This document shows, piece by piece, positions 33,835-42,651 of a stretch of 64,000 nucleotides of DNA. The stretch is from Leptolyngbya boryana PCC 6306. Lineage in GTDB: Bacteria > Cyanobacteriota > Cyanobacteriia > Leptolyngbyales > Leptolyngbyaceae. The stretch covers positions 2,746,577 to 2,810,576 of the forward strand of contig NZ_KB731324.1 of assembly GCF_000353285.1 (NCBI RefSeq). The letters run 5' to 3'. How positions within the stretch are numbered: the first letter of the stretch is position 1; the number at the start of each line of letters is the position of its first letter. Both the position numbers and the translations under genes were made by a program. The notes below the pieces were generated by a model, which saw nothing but the letters and a program-made list of their open reading frames with translations, was not told where the DNA came from and searched no databases.

Positions 33835-34221
33835 ATGAATCGCATTGCCATTGTGGATGACAACGAGGCTTGGTGTTTTGCTCTAGCCCTTCGATTACAA
33901 CAGCTAGGCTATGTCGTGTCTTCCTTTACCCAGCCACAAAACTTCCTGCCCCAGATGGATCGATTTGACGTAGTGCTCGTGGATTTCTCGATGCCAACTC
34001 CGGTTTACCAAGGGGACATGGATGGTCCTGAAGTGATCTCTCGAGTACGCCAGCAATTAGAGACACCACCCATCCTAATCTTAATTTCGAGTTTTTTTGC
34101 ACCAGACAGCCTTGATCAAGCCACAGAACTTTTTCCTGAAGCCGATGCTGTATTGAGTAAGCAGACTGAGTCTACTGAACTCCTTGCTCAGATTCAGCAG
34201 CTCCTGATGCGTCGAATCTAA
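33835..34221 (+). CDS. single-domain response regulator
   Basis: A 128-residue receiver domain: acidic pocket VDDNE, phospho-acceptor Asp in VVLVDFSMP, the conserved Ser/Thr in LILISSFF, and the Lys in VLSKQT. There is no output domain, so it would act as a phosphate relay or by protein contact. No kinase is adjacent; the GGDEF/EAL gene downstream is on the opposite strand. Confidence 0.8.
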   Translation: MNRIAIVDDNEAWCFALALRLQQLGYVVSSFTQPQNFLPQMDRFDVVLVDFSMPTPVYQGDMDGPEVISRVRQQLETPPILILISSFFAPDSLDQATELFPEADAVLSKQTESTELLAQIQQLLMRRI

Positions 34222-34301
34222 TTCCAGGAAAACACTATGATGCAATCCAAGCTATCAGTCTGTACTGAAAGGACACAAAGCGAGTTAAGCGATATAAAGC
34301 A

Positions 34302-34338
34302 CAAGACCACGATGCGACAAAAGTGCATCGTGGTCTTG
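34302..34338. terminator. 14-bp perfect hairpin after the response regulator
   Basis: CAAGACCACGATGC (34302..34315) pairs with GCATCGTGGTCTTG (34325..34338). A second small palindrome GGAGTTAT/ATAACTCC follows directly. There is no T-run, so it is a terminator only in a loose sense, or a structured 3' end. Confidence 0.45.
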
Positions 34339-34679
34339 GAGTTATTCATAACTCCAATTGGTTGTTACTCATCTGGAGCGGTTTAATATATAACGCTAAG
34401 TGCGCTGTCTTTTCTGTTTGTTAGGTAATTCACTCTAATGCTTCTAAACTATCATCGCGGTATTTGGAACTGGATCTCCCTCGCGAGGGAAGATGAACGC
34501 ATAGAGAGAAATAGTCTTCCCAATTCCATCCTCGCTCGAAAGAGCGATGCGAGTGATCCACGACTCAGAATTGATGCAGTGAGACTAAGTATTAACGTCA
34601 GAATCAGCCATGTCTCTATTGTCATAGGAACTGGGGAACAGGTTGAGGATTTTCAGATTAGGTACAATCTCGTGAATCC

Positions 34680-34720
34680 TCACACAGTCATCCTGCCCAA
34701 TCGACAGGATGACTGTGTGA
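34680..34720. repeat. 16-bp perfect inverted repeat
   Basis: TCACACAGTCATCCTG (34680..34695) and CAGGATGACTGTGTGA (34705..34720) are exact complements around a 9-nt loop. There is no T-run on either side. It could be a strong RNA hairpin or a recombination or binding site. Confidence 0.6.
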
Positions 34721-34835
34721 CAAATTCTCAGTTTTTGTGCGCGGGCTTCCCAAAGTTGGATGCGATCACAACCAACTTGCTGTTTTGACTGCTCTTGCCT
34801 CATTCCAGTTGAAAATTACGCACAACCCGGTCAAG

Positions 34836-36602
34836 CTAAACAGTTAAGATCTTCTGAGACTTGTTTTTGAGCATTTCGGTGATCATCGCCGCAGGGGCAG
34901 GGCGACTAAAGTAGAACCCCTGTGCTTCATGGCAACCCCGACTTTGCAGATAATCCAGTTGTTCTTGCGTTTCTATGCCTTCGGCTGTAACAGTCAGGCA
35001 TAAGCTTTGGGAAAGAGCAATGATGGCATCCGTTACGGCTGCGCTATTAGGATTGGACATGATGTCTTGCACGAAGGAGCGATCAATTTTCAGCATGTTC
35101 ACCGGGAACCGCGTCAAGTAATTCAAGGAAGAATAACCTGTGCCAAAGTCATCGAGCGCCAGCACAATGCCCAAGTCTCGCAATTGTCCTAGGATCTCAA
35201 TCGACTGCTCAATATCGACCATCAACGCGCTTTCAGTCACTTCCAATTCTAGATAAGGCGCTGCCAATTCGGTTTCCTCCAAAATCTGTTTGACGATGTC
35301 TACAAGATTCGGTTGCTCAAACTGTCGAGCTGATAAGTTTACCGATATCCGCACCGGGTGGAGTCCAGCTAGTTGCCAAGCCCGAGTCTGAGCACATGCT
35401 GTTCGCAGCACCCATTCGCCCAGGGACTGAATCAAATCATTGGACTCAGCGATGGGAATAAACTTTGCTGGAGAAACTAACCCTCGTGTGGGATGCTGCC
35501 AACGGACTAATGCTTCCAACGCAATCACTTGCTGAGTCTGCAAATCGATTAAAGGTTGGTAGTAAACGCACATTTCGCCGCGCTCAATTGCCCCATATAG
35601 TTCGTTTTCTAACGCTAGTCGTTCCTGCAACTGAGCCGAAATTTCTGGGGAGTAGAACTGGTATTGCCCTCGTCCCTGCTGCTGAGCGGTATGCAGCGCC
35701 ATATGAGCTTGTTGTAAAAATTGCTCAGTATCATAAGCAGTGACACTATTGATGCTGATTCCAACACTCGCAGTGAGATGAATGAGATGACCTTCGATGG
35801 GAAAGGGTTTCATCAGCGTGCTCCGCAGCAATTGCGAGAGATGAATGACACTCTCAAACGAAGAGATTTCTAATAAGGCAATAGCAAATTCATCGTCATT
35901 CAAGTGAGCCAGAATATTGGGATGAGTGATGCAGGAGATTAAACGCTGAGCGATCGCTCTCAATAGCATTCTTGAGGTTTCAGGTTTCCAAGCATGGCTC
36001 ATCTCCATAAAATCATCAATTCCCACCACGAGCACCGCAATCAGTTGCGGGTTATTCTGAGCTTGAGTTTGAGCGAAGCGATCGCAGAATAAATTGCGAT
36101 TGGGCAAGCCAGTCAGGTCATCATAGTAACTAATGTAGTGAATCAACTCATCCAACTGATGCAGCGTTTTTGAGGTGTTCGCCATTAATGTGCCTACCTC
36201 GTCGCTAAATTCTATGGGCAGTTTCGGTAATGTTTGCGTGCTCAGATAGTTCTGCAAGGTAGCAGAGGTCAAAATGACTGGCGCGAGGAGGCGATGTAGC
36301 GCATAAAGTGTAGCTCCTGTTCCTGCCAGAGTTGCGACTAATGCAATAGACAGAACTTGCACCATGACTTCCCACGTATACACATGTGAGATGACAAAAT
36401 TAAGCAGTAAGGATAACAGGGGGATATGAGTTCCGAGAAAGGCAATTAATATAATTTTGGCAACGTAGCTTTTGTTGACGAGGCTGAAACGGGACAGAAA
36501 CGAATACAAGTGGAGATTATGGGAAAGTGTCATGGATCTGGGCTGAGATAGTAAGGAACAAACAAGAGCTAGATTATTCTCATAGAAAAATTTCTTCTTC
36601 AT
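34836..36602 (-). CDS. membrane GGDEF/EAL protein, likely c-di-GMP phosphodiesterase
   Basis: A 588-residue protein. Two transmembrane helices lie at about 50-75 and 82-108, then a HAMP-like linker. The GGDEF domain (starting DDLTGLPNRNLFCDRF) has its signature changed to LNDDEF near residue 236, so cyclase activity is probably lost. The EAL domain is complete: EALVRW near 364, NLSARQF, ELEVTESAL, DDFGTGYSSL, KIDRSFV and TAEGIET, so c-di-GMP hydrolysis is expected. It stands alone on the minus strand. The first residues are lysine-rich and a later Met (MTLSHNLHLY) is an alternative start. Confidence 0.85.
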   Translation of the reverse strand: MKKKFFYENNLALVCSLLSQPRSMTLSHNLHLYSFLSRFSLVNKSYVAKIILIAFLGTHIPLLSLLLNFVISHVYTWEVMVQVLSIALVATLAGTGATLYALHRLLAPVILTSATLQNYLSTQTLPKLPIEFSDEVGTLMANTSKTLHQLDELIHYISYYDDLTGLPNRNLFCDRFAQTQAQNNPQLIAVLVVGIDDFMEMSHAWKPETSRMLLRAIAQRLISCITHPNILAHLNDDEFAIALLEISSFESVIHLSQLLRSTLMKPFPIEGHLIHLTASVGISINSVTAYDTEQFLQQAHMALHTAQQQGRGQYQFYSPEISAQLQERLALENELYGAIERGEMCVYYQPLIDLQTQQVIALEALVRWQHPTRGLVSPAKFIPIAESNDLIQSLGEWVLRTACAQTRAWQLAGLHPVRISVNLSARQFEQPNLVDIVKQILEETELAAPYLELEVTESALMVDIEQSIEILGQLRDLGIVLALDDFGTGYSSLNYLTRFPVNMLKIDRSFVQDIMSNPNSAAVTDAIIALSQSLCLTVTAEGIETQEQLDYLQSRGCHEAQGFYFSRPAPAAMITEMLKNKSQKILTV

Positions 36603-36727
36603 GCGTTATGGCAACCAACGCCAATGAAAAAGAATGAGTTGCAACATAATGAAAACCGATCTTAATAGTCCAAAATCTTAGGATTCCCAAACGATCTGTC
36701 AGCAGAGACACTTCTCTTCTCTCTAAA

Positions 36728-36754
36728 CAAAAAATCCCGCCAGATCTGACGGGG
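36728..36754 (-). terminator. minus-strand terminator repeat copy
   Basis: Reading minus, CCCCGTC and GGCGGG flank an AGATCT loop and are followed by TTTTTTG. The same unit (hairpin plus upstream TTGGGAATCCTGA) recurs at 40.0-40.8 kb. Confidence 0.5.
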
Positions 36755-36868
36755 TGCTGGAAAATTAAGTGGATGCACTCAGGATTCCCAAGAATGGCTA
36801 GCGATCTTTCCCTGAGGGATGTTATCCCTGTTCGAGACACGGCAGAAGACTATGGTTAAGTTATCGAT

Positions 36869-38053
36869 TTATGCCCCATAAGCAATATCTAATATGTCTG
36901 GGGCAAAGTAGATTTTAGGACGTGCGACAATGTCAGACTCAACAAGAATGTTTGCATTTACTAGGCGATATATGTCGGCGCGTGCAGTGTTGTATTGTAT
37001 TCCACACATGTCCGAAAATTGCGAGACTGTGATAGCTGGTGACTCGAACAGATGGTCAACAAGGCGGCTGAGTCGAATGTTTCCTCCGGTGTGGTTGAGC
37101 AACTCCATGTATTGACTACGTAATTTAAGGAGCCTATCGAAGCGGTTTAGTGCATCTTTTGATTGCTCGATCGTTCCACGCAGGCAAAAGGCAATCCAGT
37201 CGTTCCAGTTACCTTTCGTGCTTACCTGAAACAAGAGATTGATGTACTCATCTTTGTACTTATCGAAAAAAGCACTCAAATACAACCAAGGTCTACTAAG
37301 TTTACATTGCTCATAAATCATTAATGACAGCACAAGTCTACCTACCCGACCATTACCATCGAGAAACGGATGAATTGTTTCAAACTGATAATGGACCATG
37401 AAGCACGAGATTAAAGGCTCAAGACTTTTTTCCTGATGAATATATTTCTCCAGGGTGTCTAAGCAGGGCATAACCTCGTTTGGCGGCGGTGGAATAAATC
37501 TTCTGTCTGAGCCGATATGGACTTGAGAACGACGAAAATTGCCTGGATCTCTTTGAGATCCGCGAACTCCTGATAAAAGTGTATGATGTATTCCCCGAAT
37601 CAGATTTAGGCTAAGGGGTTTTTTCTCTAAAAGACTTAAAGCAAGCTCCAGTGCTCTGTTGTAGTTCCAAACCTCCTGCCAAGAATTAACGGGGTCATTA
37701 GCGGATTTTGGCTCTCTAGGTTCAATCTCAAACAGCAAGAGTTGCTGAGGTGTAGCGTAGGTTCCTTCTAGGCTGGATGAACGCAATGCTTCTCGTCGCT
37801 GTAATGGGCGCAAGAGCAAATTGTAATTTGGCATGTACCGACCTACTCCATCTAGCCTTGCCAGCTCCTCTCGCGCCTGAACTAGCAAGCCCCAAAGCTC
37901 AGTGGAGACTTGCCATTCACTTGGCAATGGCTCAGGAATGAATGCCCAGTCTTTCCTACCCTCTACTGAAATTTCCCAAAGCCTTCCGGGTGCACCGTCT
38001 ACAAAGAGATCTTTGTTCATAATTGCAATATTTGAACGTAAATTGAAACTCAT
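36869..38053 (-). CDS. Fic-family protein with C-terminal winged helix
   Basis: The Fic core motif HPFLDGNGRVGRL lies near residue 228 with the catalytic His; such enzymes usually transfer AMP to target proteins. An N-terminal Fic-N-like domain (about 45-115) precedes it. The C-terminal 60 residues (SRLVDHLFESPAITVSQFSD and following) form a winged helix, so the protein may bind its own operator. The ATG at 38053 is chosen; a TTG at 38068 would add five residues. A perfect 42-bp palindrome lies just upstream at 38075..38116. No separate antitoxin gene is evident. Confidence 0.8.
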   Translation of the reverse strand: MSFNLRSNIAIMNKDLFVDGAPGRLWEISVEGRKDWAFIPEPLPSEWQVSTELWGLLVQAREELARLDGVGRYMPNYNLLLRPLQRREALRSSSLEGTYATPQQLLLFEIEPREPKSANDPVNSWQEVWNYNRALELALSLLEKKPLSLNLIRGIHHTLLSGVRGSQRDPGNFRRSQVHIGSDRRFIPPPPNEVMPCLDTLEKYIHQEKSLEPLISCFMVHYQFETIHPFLDGNGRVGRLVLSLMIYEQCKLSRPWLYLSAFFDKYKDEYINLLFQVSTKGNWNDWIAFCLRGTIEQSKDALNRFDRLLKLRSQYMELLNHTGGNIRLSRLVDHLFESPAITVSQFSDMCGIQYNTARADIYRLVNANILVESDIVARPKIYFAPDILDIAYGA

Positions 38054-38074
38054 TTCGTCGAGTTTCAATTTTAG

Positions 38075-38116
38075 ACCGATTTTTGAAATTCGTGATCACG
38101 AATTTCAAAAATCGGT
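38075..38116. promoter_or_regulatory. perfect 42-bp palindrome, candidate Fic operator
   Basis: Each half reads ACCGATTTTTGAAATTCGTGA, and the whole is centred on TGATCA at 38093..38098. It starts 22 bp upstream of the Fic ATG. Symmetry and position fit an operator for a dimeric winged-helix protein such as the Fic C-terminus. Confidence 0.6.
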
Positions 38117-38175
38117 AGCAACTGGGCTGGATTGCTTCAAATTCAAAGGGTTTGGCTGTTTCAGTCCTCTATCGC

Positions 38176-38263
38176 TAAGCATTACTGCCAGAATCACTGA
38201 TGCCGTGATCGTCGTTCAGCGGATGCAAGCTCAAAATTCATCAGATCAATTTTTCGTTGCCAT
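38176..38263 (-). pseudogene. decayed copy of the small membrane peptide of 45660..45809
   Basis: Minus-strand sequence aligns with the intact 49-aa gene at NFELASA and ILAxML, but frameshifts and a stop break the frame. TTAGGGTTCCC lies at 38280..38290, 17 nt before the old ATG. Confidence 0.6.
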
Positions 38264-38325
38264 TGGGAAGGAGGCAGGATTAGGGTTCCCAATGGTGAGG
38301 TAGAAGCGCGATCTCTGCAGTAGAA

Positions 38326-39039
38326 GTGCGAGTGTGCGTTATTGCACCTCAGCATTACTCTAGTGAGCGAGCAGATCAACGTTATATCGTAAGAGCGAAG
38401 CAATTGAGCGATGGACAGATGGAGAGCATCGATCCTGACATTGAATCAACTAAGCGGCTTTCAGACCTGGAAGAAGGCGATATCGTAGTTCTGACGCTTG
38501 ATCCTGGGTTTCACATCGATAACCCAAAGTTTGCAGCAATGAATAAGCCCGCAGTCGAAAAAACTGCAAGAATTACGCTCAAACTTTCACATTCGCTGAC
38601 GGTTGAAGGGAGCCGCTTCTCGATATCCAGCGGCAAAGAGATGGAGAACGTTGGGAATGGGCAATGGCGGATTGCAGCGGGAAGCAAGGTTTATATTTCA
38701 GTTCCAACCGAGGAACAACTTGCCAGACTCCCAGACCCAGAGGGAAATTATACAGAAGTTCAGACACGCAGAAGACGTGAAGCAAAGATCGAAGATCTTC
38801 TGAGTCGTATCAGAGACCATCTTGATCTTGATTCTCCTGAATTTGATCAACGTGCATCAGCGCTGAATTTCTTTTTAGTGGATGACAAGGAAACTTTGGA
38901 GTGGGCGCTCAGTCTATCGATCGAACGTGTCAAAGCTGAAAACAAAGAGTTGAAGTCAAAAATAAGGCAGTTAGCAATACTTCTCGGTCATGCCTCAGCC
39001 TTGGCTGACGATCTCAAGTTTGAGATTGACCATTCATAA
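38326..39039 (+). CDS. hypothetical protein, up to 237 aa
   Basis: A clean frame; the first possible start is GTG at 38326 and the first strong ATG gives MESIDPDIES at 38419, so the N-terminus is uncertain. The protein is polar, with a central beta region (VVLTLDPGFHIDN, ITLKLSHSLTVEG) and a C-terminal coiled coil (IERVKAENKELKSKIRQLAI). Not recognised. It is followed by a terminator-like repeat at 39111. Confidence 0.55.
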   Translation: MRVCVIAPQHYSSERADQRYIVRAKQLSDGQMESIDPDIESTKRLSDLEEGDIVVLTLDPGFHIDNPKFAAMNKPAVEKTARITLKLSHSLTVEGSRFSISSGKEMENVGNGQWRIAAGSKVYISVPTEEQLARLPDPEGNYTEVQTRRRREAKIEDLLSRIRDHLDLDSPEFDQRASALNFFLVDDKETLEWALSLSIERVKAENKELKSKIRQLAILLGHASALADDLKFEIDHS

Positions 39040-39550
39040 CAAACCCAATTACCGCGCACACCTCGCTGCAACTTCGTGATACGCTTCGCTATTCAGTACG
39101 CTTATTCTTATGAACCGGATGCCGCCTGCTCGTGGGGTGGTTTTTTGTTTTGGAACGTTGTGAGGGAATGAATAGGAAATCCGCATTAACTTTCTCCTAT
39201 GCCCAATCTAAAAAGCCAGTTTATGGTCAGGCGTGAGCAACGTTCAGGCAGATGAAACCGCCGCTCGATTCTGCGCGATCGCCTAGCAATGAATCAAAAC
39301 ATGCTTGAGCAGTAGCAATCCATCGCACGATCTGCTTGTGACAGGACTTACGCAAAAACCATCTGAACGGACAGTGTTTTGAGTAATGCCGTCAGGTAAT
39401 CAAAGAGCATCCCATAGTTCATTCGATAAACGATTCAGTGATTTTTTCCTTGAGTAAGCCTTGTTGGTTACTCTGCATAATTCACATCATGTGGTCGTAT
39501 TGGAGAGCAAGGTACCTATCGCTTAAATTCTTTTGTTGGAGGAGAATGCT
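39040..39550. other. intergenic region with IS-end-like word
   Basis: No gene is supported. It contains the terminator at 39111..39155 and, near 39343, CAGGACTTACGCA, a word common at the ends of cyanobacterial IS elements and MITEs. No partner end was found. Confidence 0.35.
39111..39155 (+). terminator. terminator, first copy of a 45-bp repeat
   Basis: ATGAACCGGATGCCGCC and following GGGGTGGTTTTTTG form a GCC-rich stem with T-run. A near-identical copy is at 39961..40006. Each follows a plus-strand gene. Confidence 0.5.
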
Positions 39551-39880
39551 ATGTACAAACAAATTGCTGCAACTGTGATTGGGCTAGGAATGATGACAAC
39601 GCTCATGGGAGTGACTCAGGCATTTGCAGCGGACAACGGAAACAGTTCAGGGGGCAGACCAGCAATCCCATCGCAGCGAGATCTGGAGGGTGAAGGTTTC
39701 AGATGCACACAGAGCGGAATTTCGATGATATGCACCAAAGATGGTGAACGTCCCTATGAATGCGATTTGACTGGAGTTGTTTGCACTCAACTGAAGCCCC
39801 GCCAGCCTCAACCGCGTTTCCCTGGTTCGGACATTGTTCCGAGCATACCTGTCAAACAAACCTTGATAATTTCGCAGTAG
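39551..39880 (+). CDS. secreted hypothetical protein, 109 aa
   Basis: The ATG at 39551 has an excellent GGAGGAG site. A signal peptide (MYKQIAATVIGLGMMTTLMG, cleavage near AFA-ADN) precedes a small Cys-containing domain: FRCTQSGISMICTKDG and YECDLTGVVC have four Cys likely forming two disulfides. It is probably periplasmic. No family is recognised. A terminator repeat follows at 39961. Confidence 0.65.
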   Translation: MYKQIAATVIGLGMMTTLMGVTQAFAADNGNSSGGRPAIPSQRDLEGEGFRCTQSGISMICTKDGERPYECDLTGVVCTQLKPRQPQPRFPGSDIVPSIPVKQTLIISQ

Positions 39881-39960
39881 GGTTTAGTCTAATAGTCTAC
39901 ACAGAACGAAAACATTACAGCGAGACTACAACTCCCATGATACAGGCGAGGACGCTCGCT

Positions 39961-40006
39961 CTATGAACCGGAGGCCGCCTGCTCATGGGGTGGCTTTTAT
40001 TTTGGA
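39961..40006 (+). terminator. terminator, second copy of a 45-bp repeat
   Basis: ATGAACCGGAGGCCGCC and GGGGTGGCTTTTATTTT repeat the 39111 element with six or so changes. GCCGCC pairs with GGGTGGC. Confidence 0.5.
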
Positions 40007-40029
40007 GCGCGATCGCGCTCATCCTCAAA

Positions 40030-40793
40030 CAAAAAATCCCGTCACTATGGCGGGATAGATGCGTAAACTAACAAATGGAGTAATTTCAGGATTCCCTAAA
40101 ATCTGTTAGCAGCGACACTGAATCTTTCCCTAAACAAAAAAAACCGCCATTACTGACGGGATACACTCCGATAATAAACGTGCTTCTCTGGCAAAAAAAT
40201 CCCGTCGGGCAGACGGGAGTCACGAGACAAATCTCATGAAGTTACTACATAGGACTAATATGCCCAAACGGGCGAGCAAGTAACCATCTGAACAATTAGG
40301 CTGAAACCACCTTCTTGGAACGCGAGCGGCGCAGTTTGAACATGCCAAAAGCGATCGCGGTGGGACGAGTTCGACGATCAAGCATTGCTGGCTGAGTTTA
40401 AGAGCCGGGTTGAGAGTTCCCTTAGTAGAGTTTGTTGATCGCGCCCATCTTAAACAAAAACCCGTCAAAACTGACGGACTCAGGTGCAAATAGAATATGT
40501 TCACAATGTCCAACAATCTGTGAGCGATCTCACTGACGGGCTACCCTGAGCGTGTAGTACTTCTTTTTCAAAAAAAATCCCGTCGGGCAGACGGGCGTAA
40601 TGAGACAAAATACACAGATTAGTATGCCCAAATTCATATGCCTAAACTCATGTCTACACAAAAAATCCCGTCAGAGTGATGGGATGAATAGATGGATGCG
40701 CAGACTAACGAGATTAATTTCGGGATTCCCAAACGATCTGTCAGCGGAGATACTTCTATTTCCCAAAAAAAACTCCTGTCGAGCAGACGGGAG
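40030..40793 (-). repeat. tandem array of seven minus-strand terminator units
   Basis: Hairpins of the type TCCCGTC-loop-GACGGGA followed on the minus strand by T5-T8 lie at 40030..40055, 40136..40160, 40193..40218, 40456..40477, 40570..40595, 40660..40684 and 40765..40793. Between several of them is a shared word (CTGACAGATCGTTTGGGAATCC on minus, in two halves). Two more copies lie at 33525 and 36728. The arrangement suits serial short transcripts, each ending in its own terminator. No protein frame is conserved. Confidence 0.6.
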
Positions 40794-40912
40794 TCATGAG
40801 TACGCGAAATTACTACACAAGACTAATATTCCCAAACGGGCGAGCAAGTAACATCTGAGCAATTAGGCTGCAACTGATGACTTGGAACACGATCAACGCA
40901 GTTTGAACATTC
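40200..40912 (-). repeat. pair of about 140-bp direct repeats
   Basis: Segments 40200..40345 and 40771..40912 align along their length (CAAACGGGCGAGCAAGTAAC and GCAGTTTGAACAT are shared). On the minus strand the first encodes MFKLRRSRSKKVVSA-stop; in the second the same frame stops after MFKLR. Each ends in a terminator hairpin of the array. Confidence 0.55.
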
Positions 40913-40941
40913 CAGAACTGATCGCGCCCTTCAATCGATCG

Positions 40942-41070
40942 TCAATCCTGCCGCTCTGCCCAAAATCCCCAAGCGACTAGCCCAAGCCTTAACGCCAGAA
41001 TCAACTATGCCTCGGTACACATTGGCGCAATCACAGGTTCAAAATTCATCATCAAATCGATTTTTTCCAT
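40942..41070 (-). pseudogene. amber-interrupted copy of the 49-aa membrane peptide
   Basis: The frame reads MEKIDLMMNFEPVIAPMCTE then A-stop-LILALRLGLVAWGFWAE. It aligns codon for codon with the gene at 45660..45809, and the TAG falls where the intact gene has TGG (Trp). TTAGGGTTCCC precedes it at 41095..41105, 25 nt before the ATG. Confidence 0.65.
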
Positions 41071-41283
41071 TGTTAATGGGATAAGAGCACGAGATTAGGG
41101 TTCCCAGCTTGAGTGCGATCGTATTGAACTGGATGCCGTGTTCTCCTTCTGTCCGAGTTCTAGTTCGGGGAGAGAGTTCTCTCTGGTTGCCGCTTTTGGT
41201 GGGAAAAAACTAGATCCTGTCTTGATGGAAACTGGTAGGATGTGTTCGATCAGAACCAGTGATGAGTTATCCCATTGTTCCCT

Positions 41284-42381
41284 TCATAATGCTCGCAGGG
41301 TAAGTACTGCAGCAATCTTTCTGCCCTGCTCATCGTAGACCGGGCGAGCATTGCCCTCCACTAAGATTTCCGTCTCATCTGGTCGCCGAATCCGCCAGCG
41401 TGCCTCTTTTACCACCTCATCTTTGAACACAGCTCGACTTAAAGGGAGATCTGCTGCAGGGTAAGGATGCCCTTCCTCGGTGTAGAGATGATATGTCTCG
41501 CTATAGTCTTCCGGCAGAACATCAAGCTGGGCAACCCCGTGCAAGCGTGAGGCAGCATCATTGACAAACGTAATTCGCCCCTCCACATCGGTCACGATCA
41601 CCCCTTCTATCAGTTGCTGCAAGATGGCATCGCGTTCGGTCGCAAATCGAGCAATGCGCTGTCGTGCCTTTACTTCTTCAGTCACCTCGATATTCAAACT
41701 CAAAAGTCGGTCTACTTGTCCACTCAGGTCAAACAGAGGCTGATAGATGATATTAAAGTACCCTTCGTACAGTTCACCGCTGCCGTCGCGATCGTAACGC
41801 GCGACCATTTCCTTGCCCTCGTAGGCTACGCCAGTCGTGTAGACCTGATCGAGCAGCTCAAAGAACCCTTGCCCTTCCAATTCTCGAAAGGCATTGCGGA
41901 CCGTTAATCCCTCCAAGTTGCGTCCGCCGATGAGCTGCTGGAACCTGCGATTGTGCATCTCGATGCGATGCTCCGGTCCCCGCATAATCGAGATTGAGAT
42001 CGGGGCTTGTTCGAGAATCGCCCGGATTTCAGCCTGTACTGCTTCATCGCGGAGAGCACGAACTCGGTCAGAAATATCTCGACTAAATAGGAGCAGCCCA
42101 TTCTCAGTGGGAACAGCCCGGACTTCGTGCCAAGCATATAACTTGGGCAGGAATAACTCAAATTTGACGCTAACTTGCGCTGCTGCTGCTTGTCGGAGTT
42201 GTCCTTCTGCGGGCGTATTCAAGAGGTCAGGAAAAACGGCCCAGATGGAACGCCCCAACAATTCGTTGCGTTTGCGTCTCAACAGCAGTTCTGCACTGTG
42301 GTTGACGCAGATGTAGTTCCACTGGGTGTCAAGTGCGGTAATGGCATCAGACGTGTATTCTAAGACGGTCTCCAGATTCAA
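41284..42381 (-). CDS. three-PAS protein without kinase domain
   Basis: A 365-residue protein with three PAS domains in tandem: about 1-100 (ending LLLFSRDISDRVRALRDEAV), 110-240 (with IEMHNRRFQQLIGG) and 245-365 (VIVTDVEGRITFVNDAASRL). The third domain runs to VLTLRAL and stops where a histidine kinase or GGDEF domain would normally begin. The protein is probably a truncated sensor, or a standalone sensory module. The DNA just downstream is gene-poor repeat sequence, consistent with loss of the 3' half. Confidence 0.7.
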   Translation of the reverse strand: MNLETVLEYTSDAITALDTQWNYICVNHSAELLLRRKRNELLGRSIWAVFPDLLNTPAEGQLRQAAAAQVSVKFELFLPKLYAWHEVRAVPTENGLLLFSRDISDRVRALRDEAVQAEIRAILEQAPISISIMRGPEHRIEMHNRRFQQLIGGRNLEGLTVRNAFRELEGQGFFELLDQVYTTGVAYEGKEMVARYDRDGSGELYEGYFNIIYQPLFDLSGQVDRLLSLNIEVTEEVKARQRIARFATERDAILQQLIEGVIVTDVEGRITFVNDAASRLHGVAQLDVLPEDYSETYHLYTEEGHPYPAADLPLSRAVFKDEVVKEARWRIRRPDETEILVEGNARPVYDEQGRKIAAVLTLRAL

Positions 42382-42651
42382 CTTTGCTCTCCTTGGTGCC
42401 CAGAATACTTGATCGCTCCGTTCGCTCAGAAGCGTGATTCGAACGCAAAATTCGCCCTCGAATTTCTAGGATTTGCTTCATTATCGCAGTGCGCTGGTCA
42501 AAACTATGCGCTTTCAGCGCGAAGCTTGAGCTGCTACCGACCTCTACAAAAGACTAAAAACGCAATACGTTCAAATTTATCGATATTTCAGCGATCTCGG
42601 TCTCACTGCTGCACTGGAGATATTCCAAGTTTCGGTCTGATAGTCGATCCG

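Larger units (their letters stand above)
34222..34835. other. intergenic region with two long hairpins
   Basis: No convincing gene. A plus frame at 34438..34788 is interrupted in meaning by the 16-bp inverted repeat it spans, so it was rejected. The two hairpins are listed separately. Confidence 0.4.

Noticed and set aside
34438-34788. 116-aa plus-strand ORF
   Set aside because: It spans the long inverted repeat, has no recognised motif and no ribosome site.
38194-38403. 69-aa minus-strand ORF
   Set aside because: It covers a broken copy of the small membrane peptide; its ending is just the frameshifted remnant.
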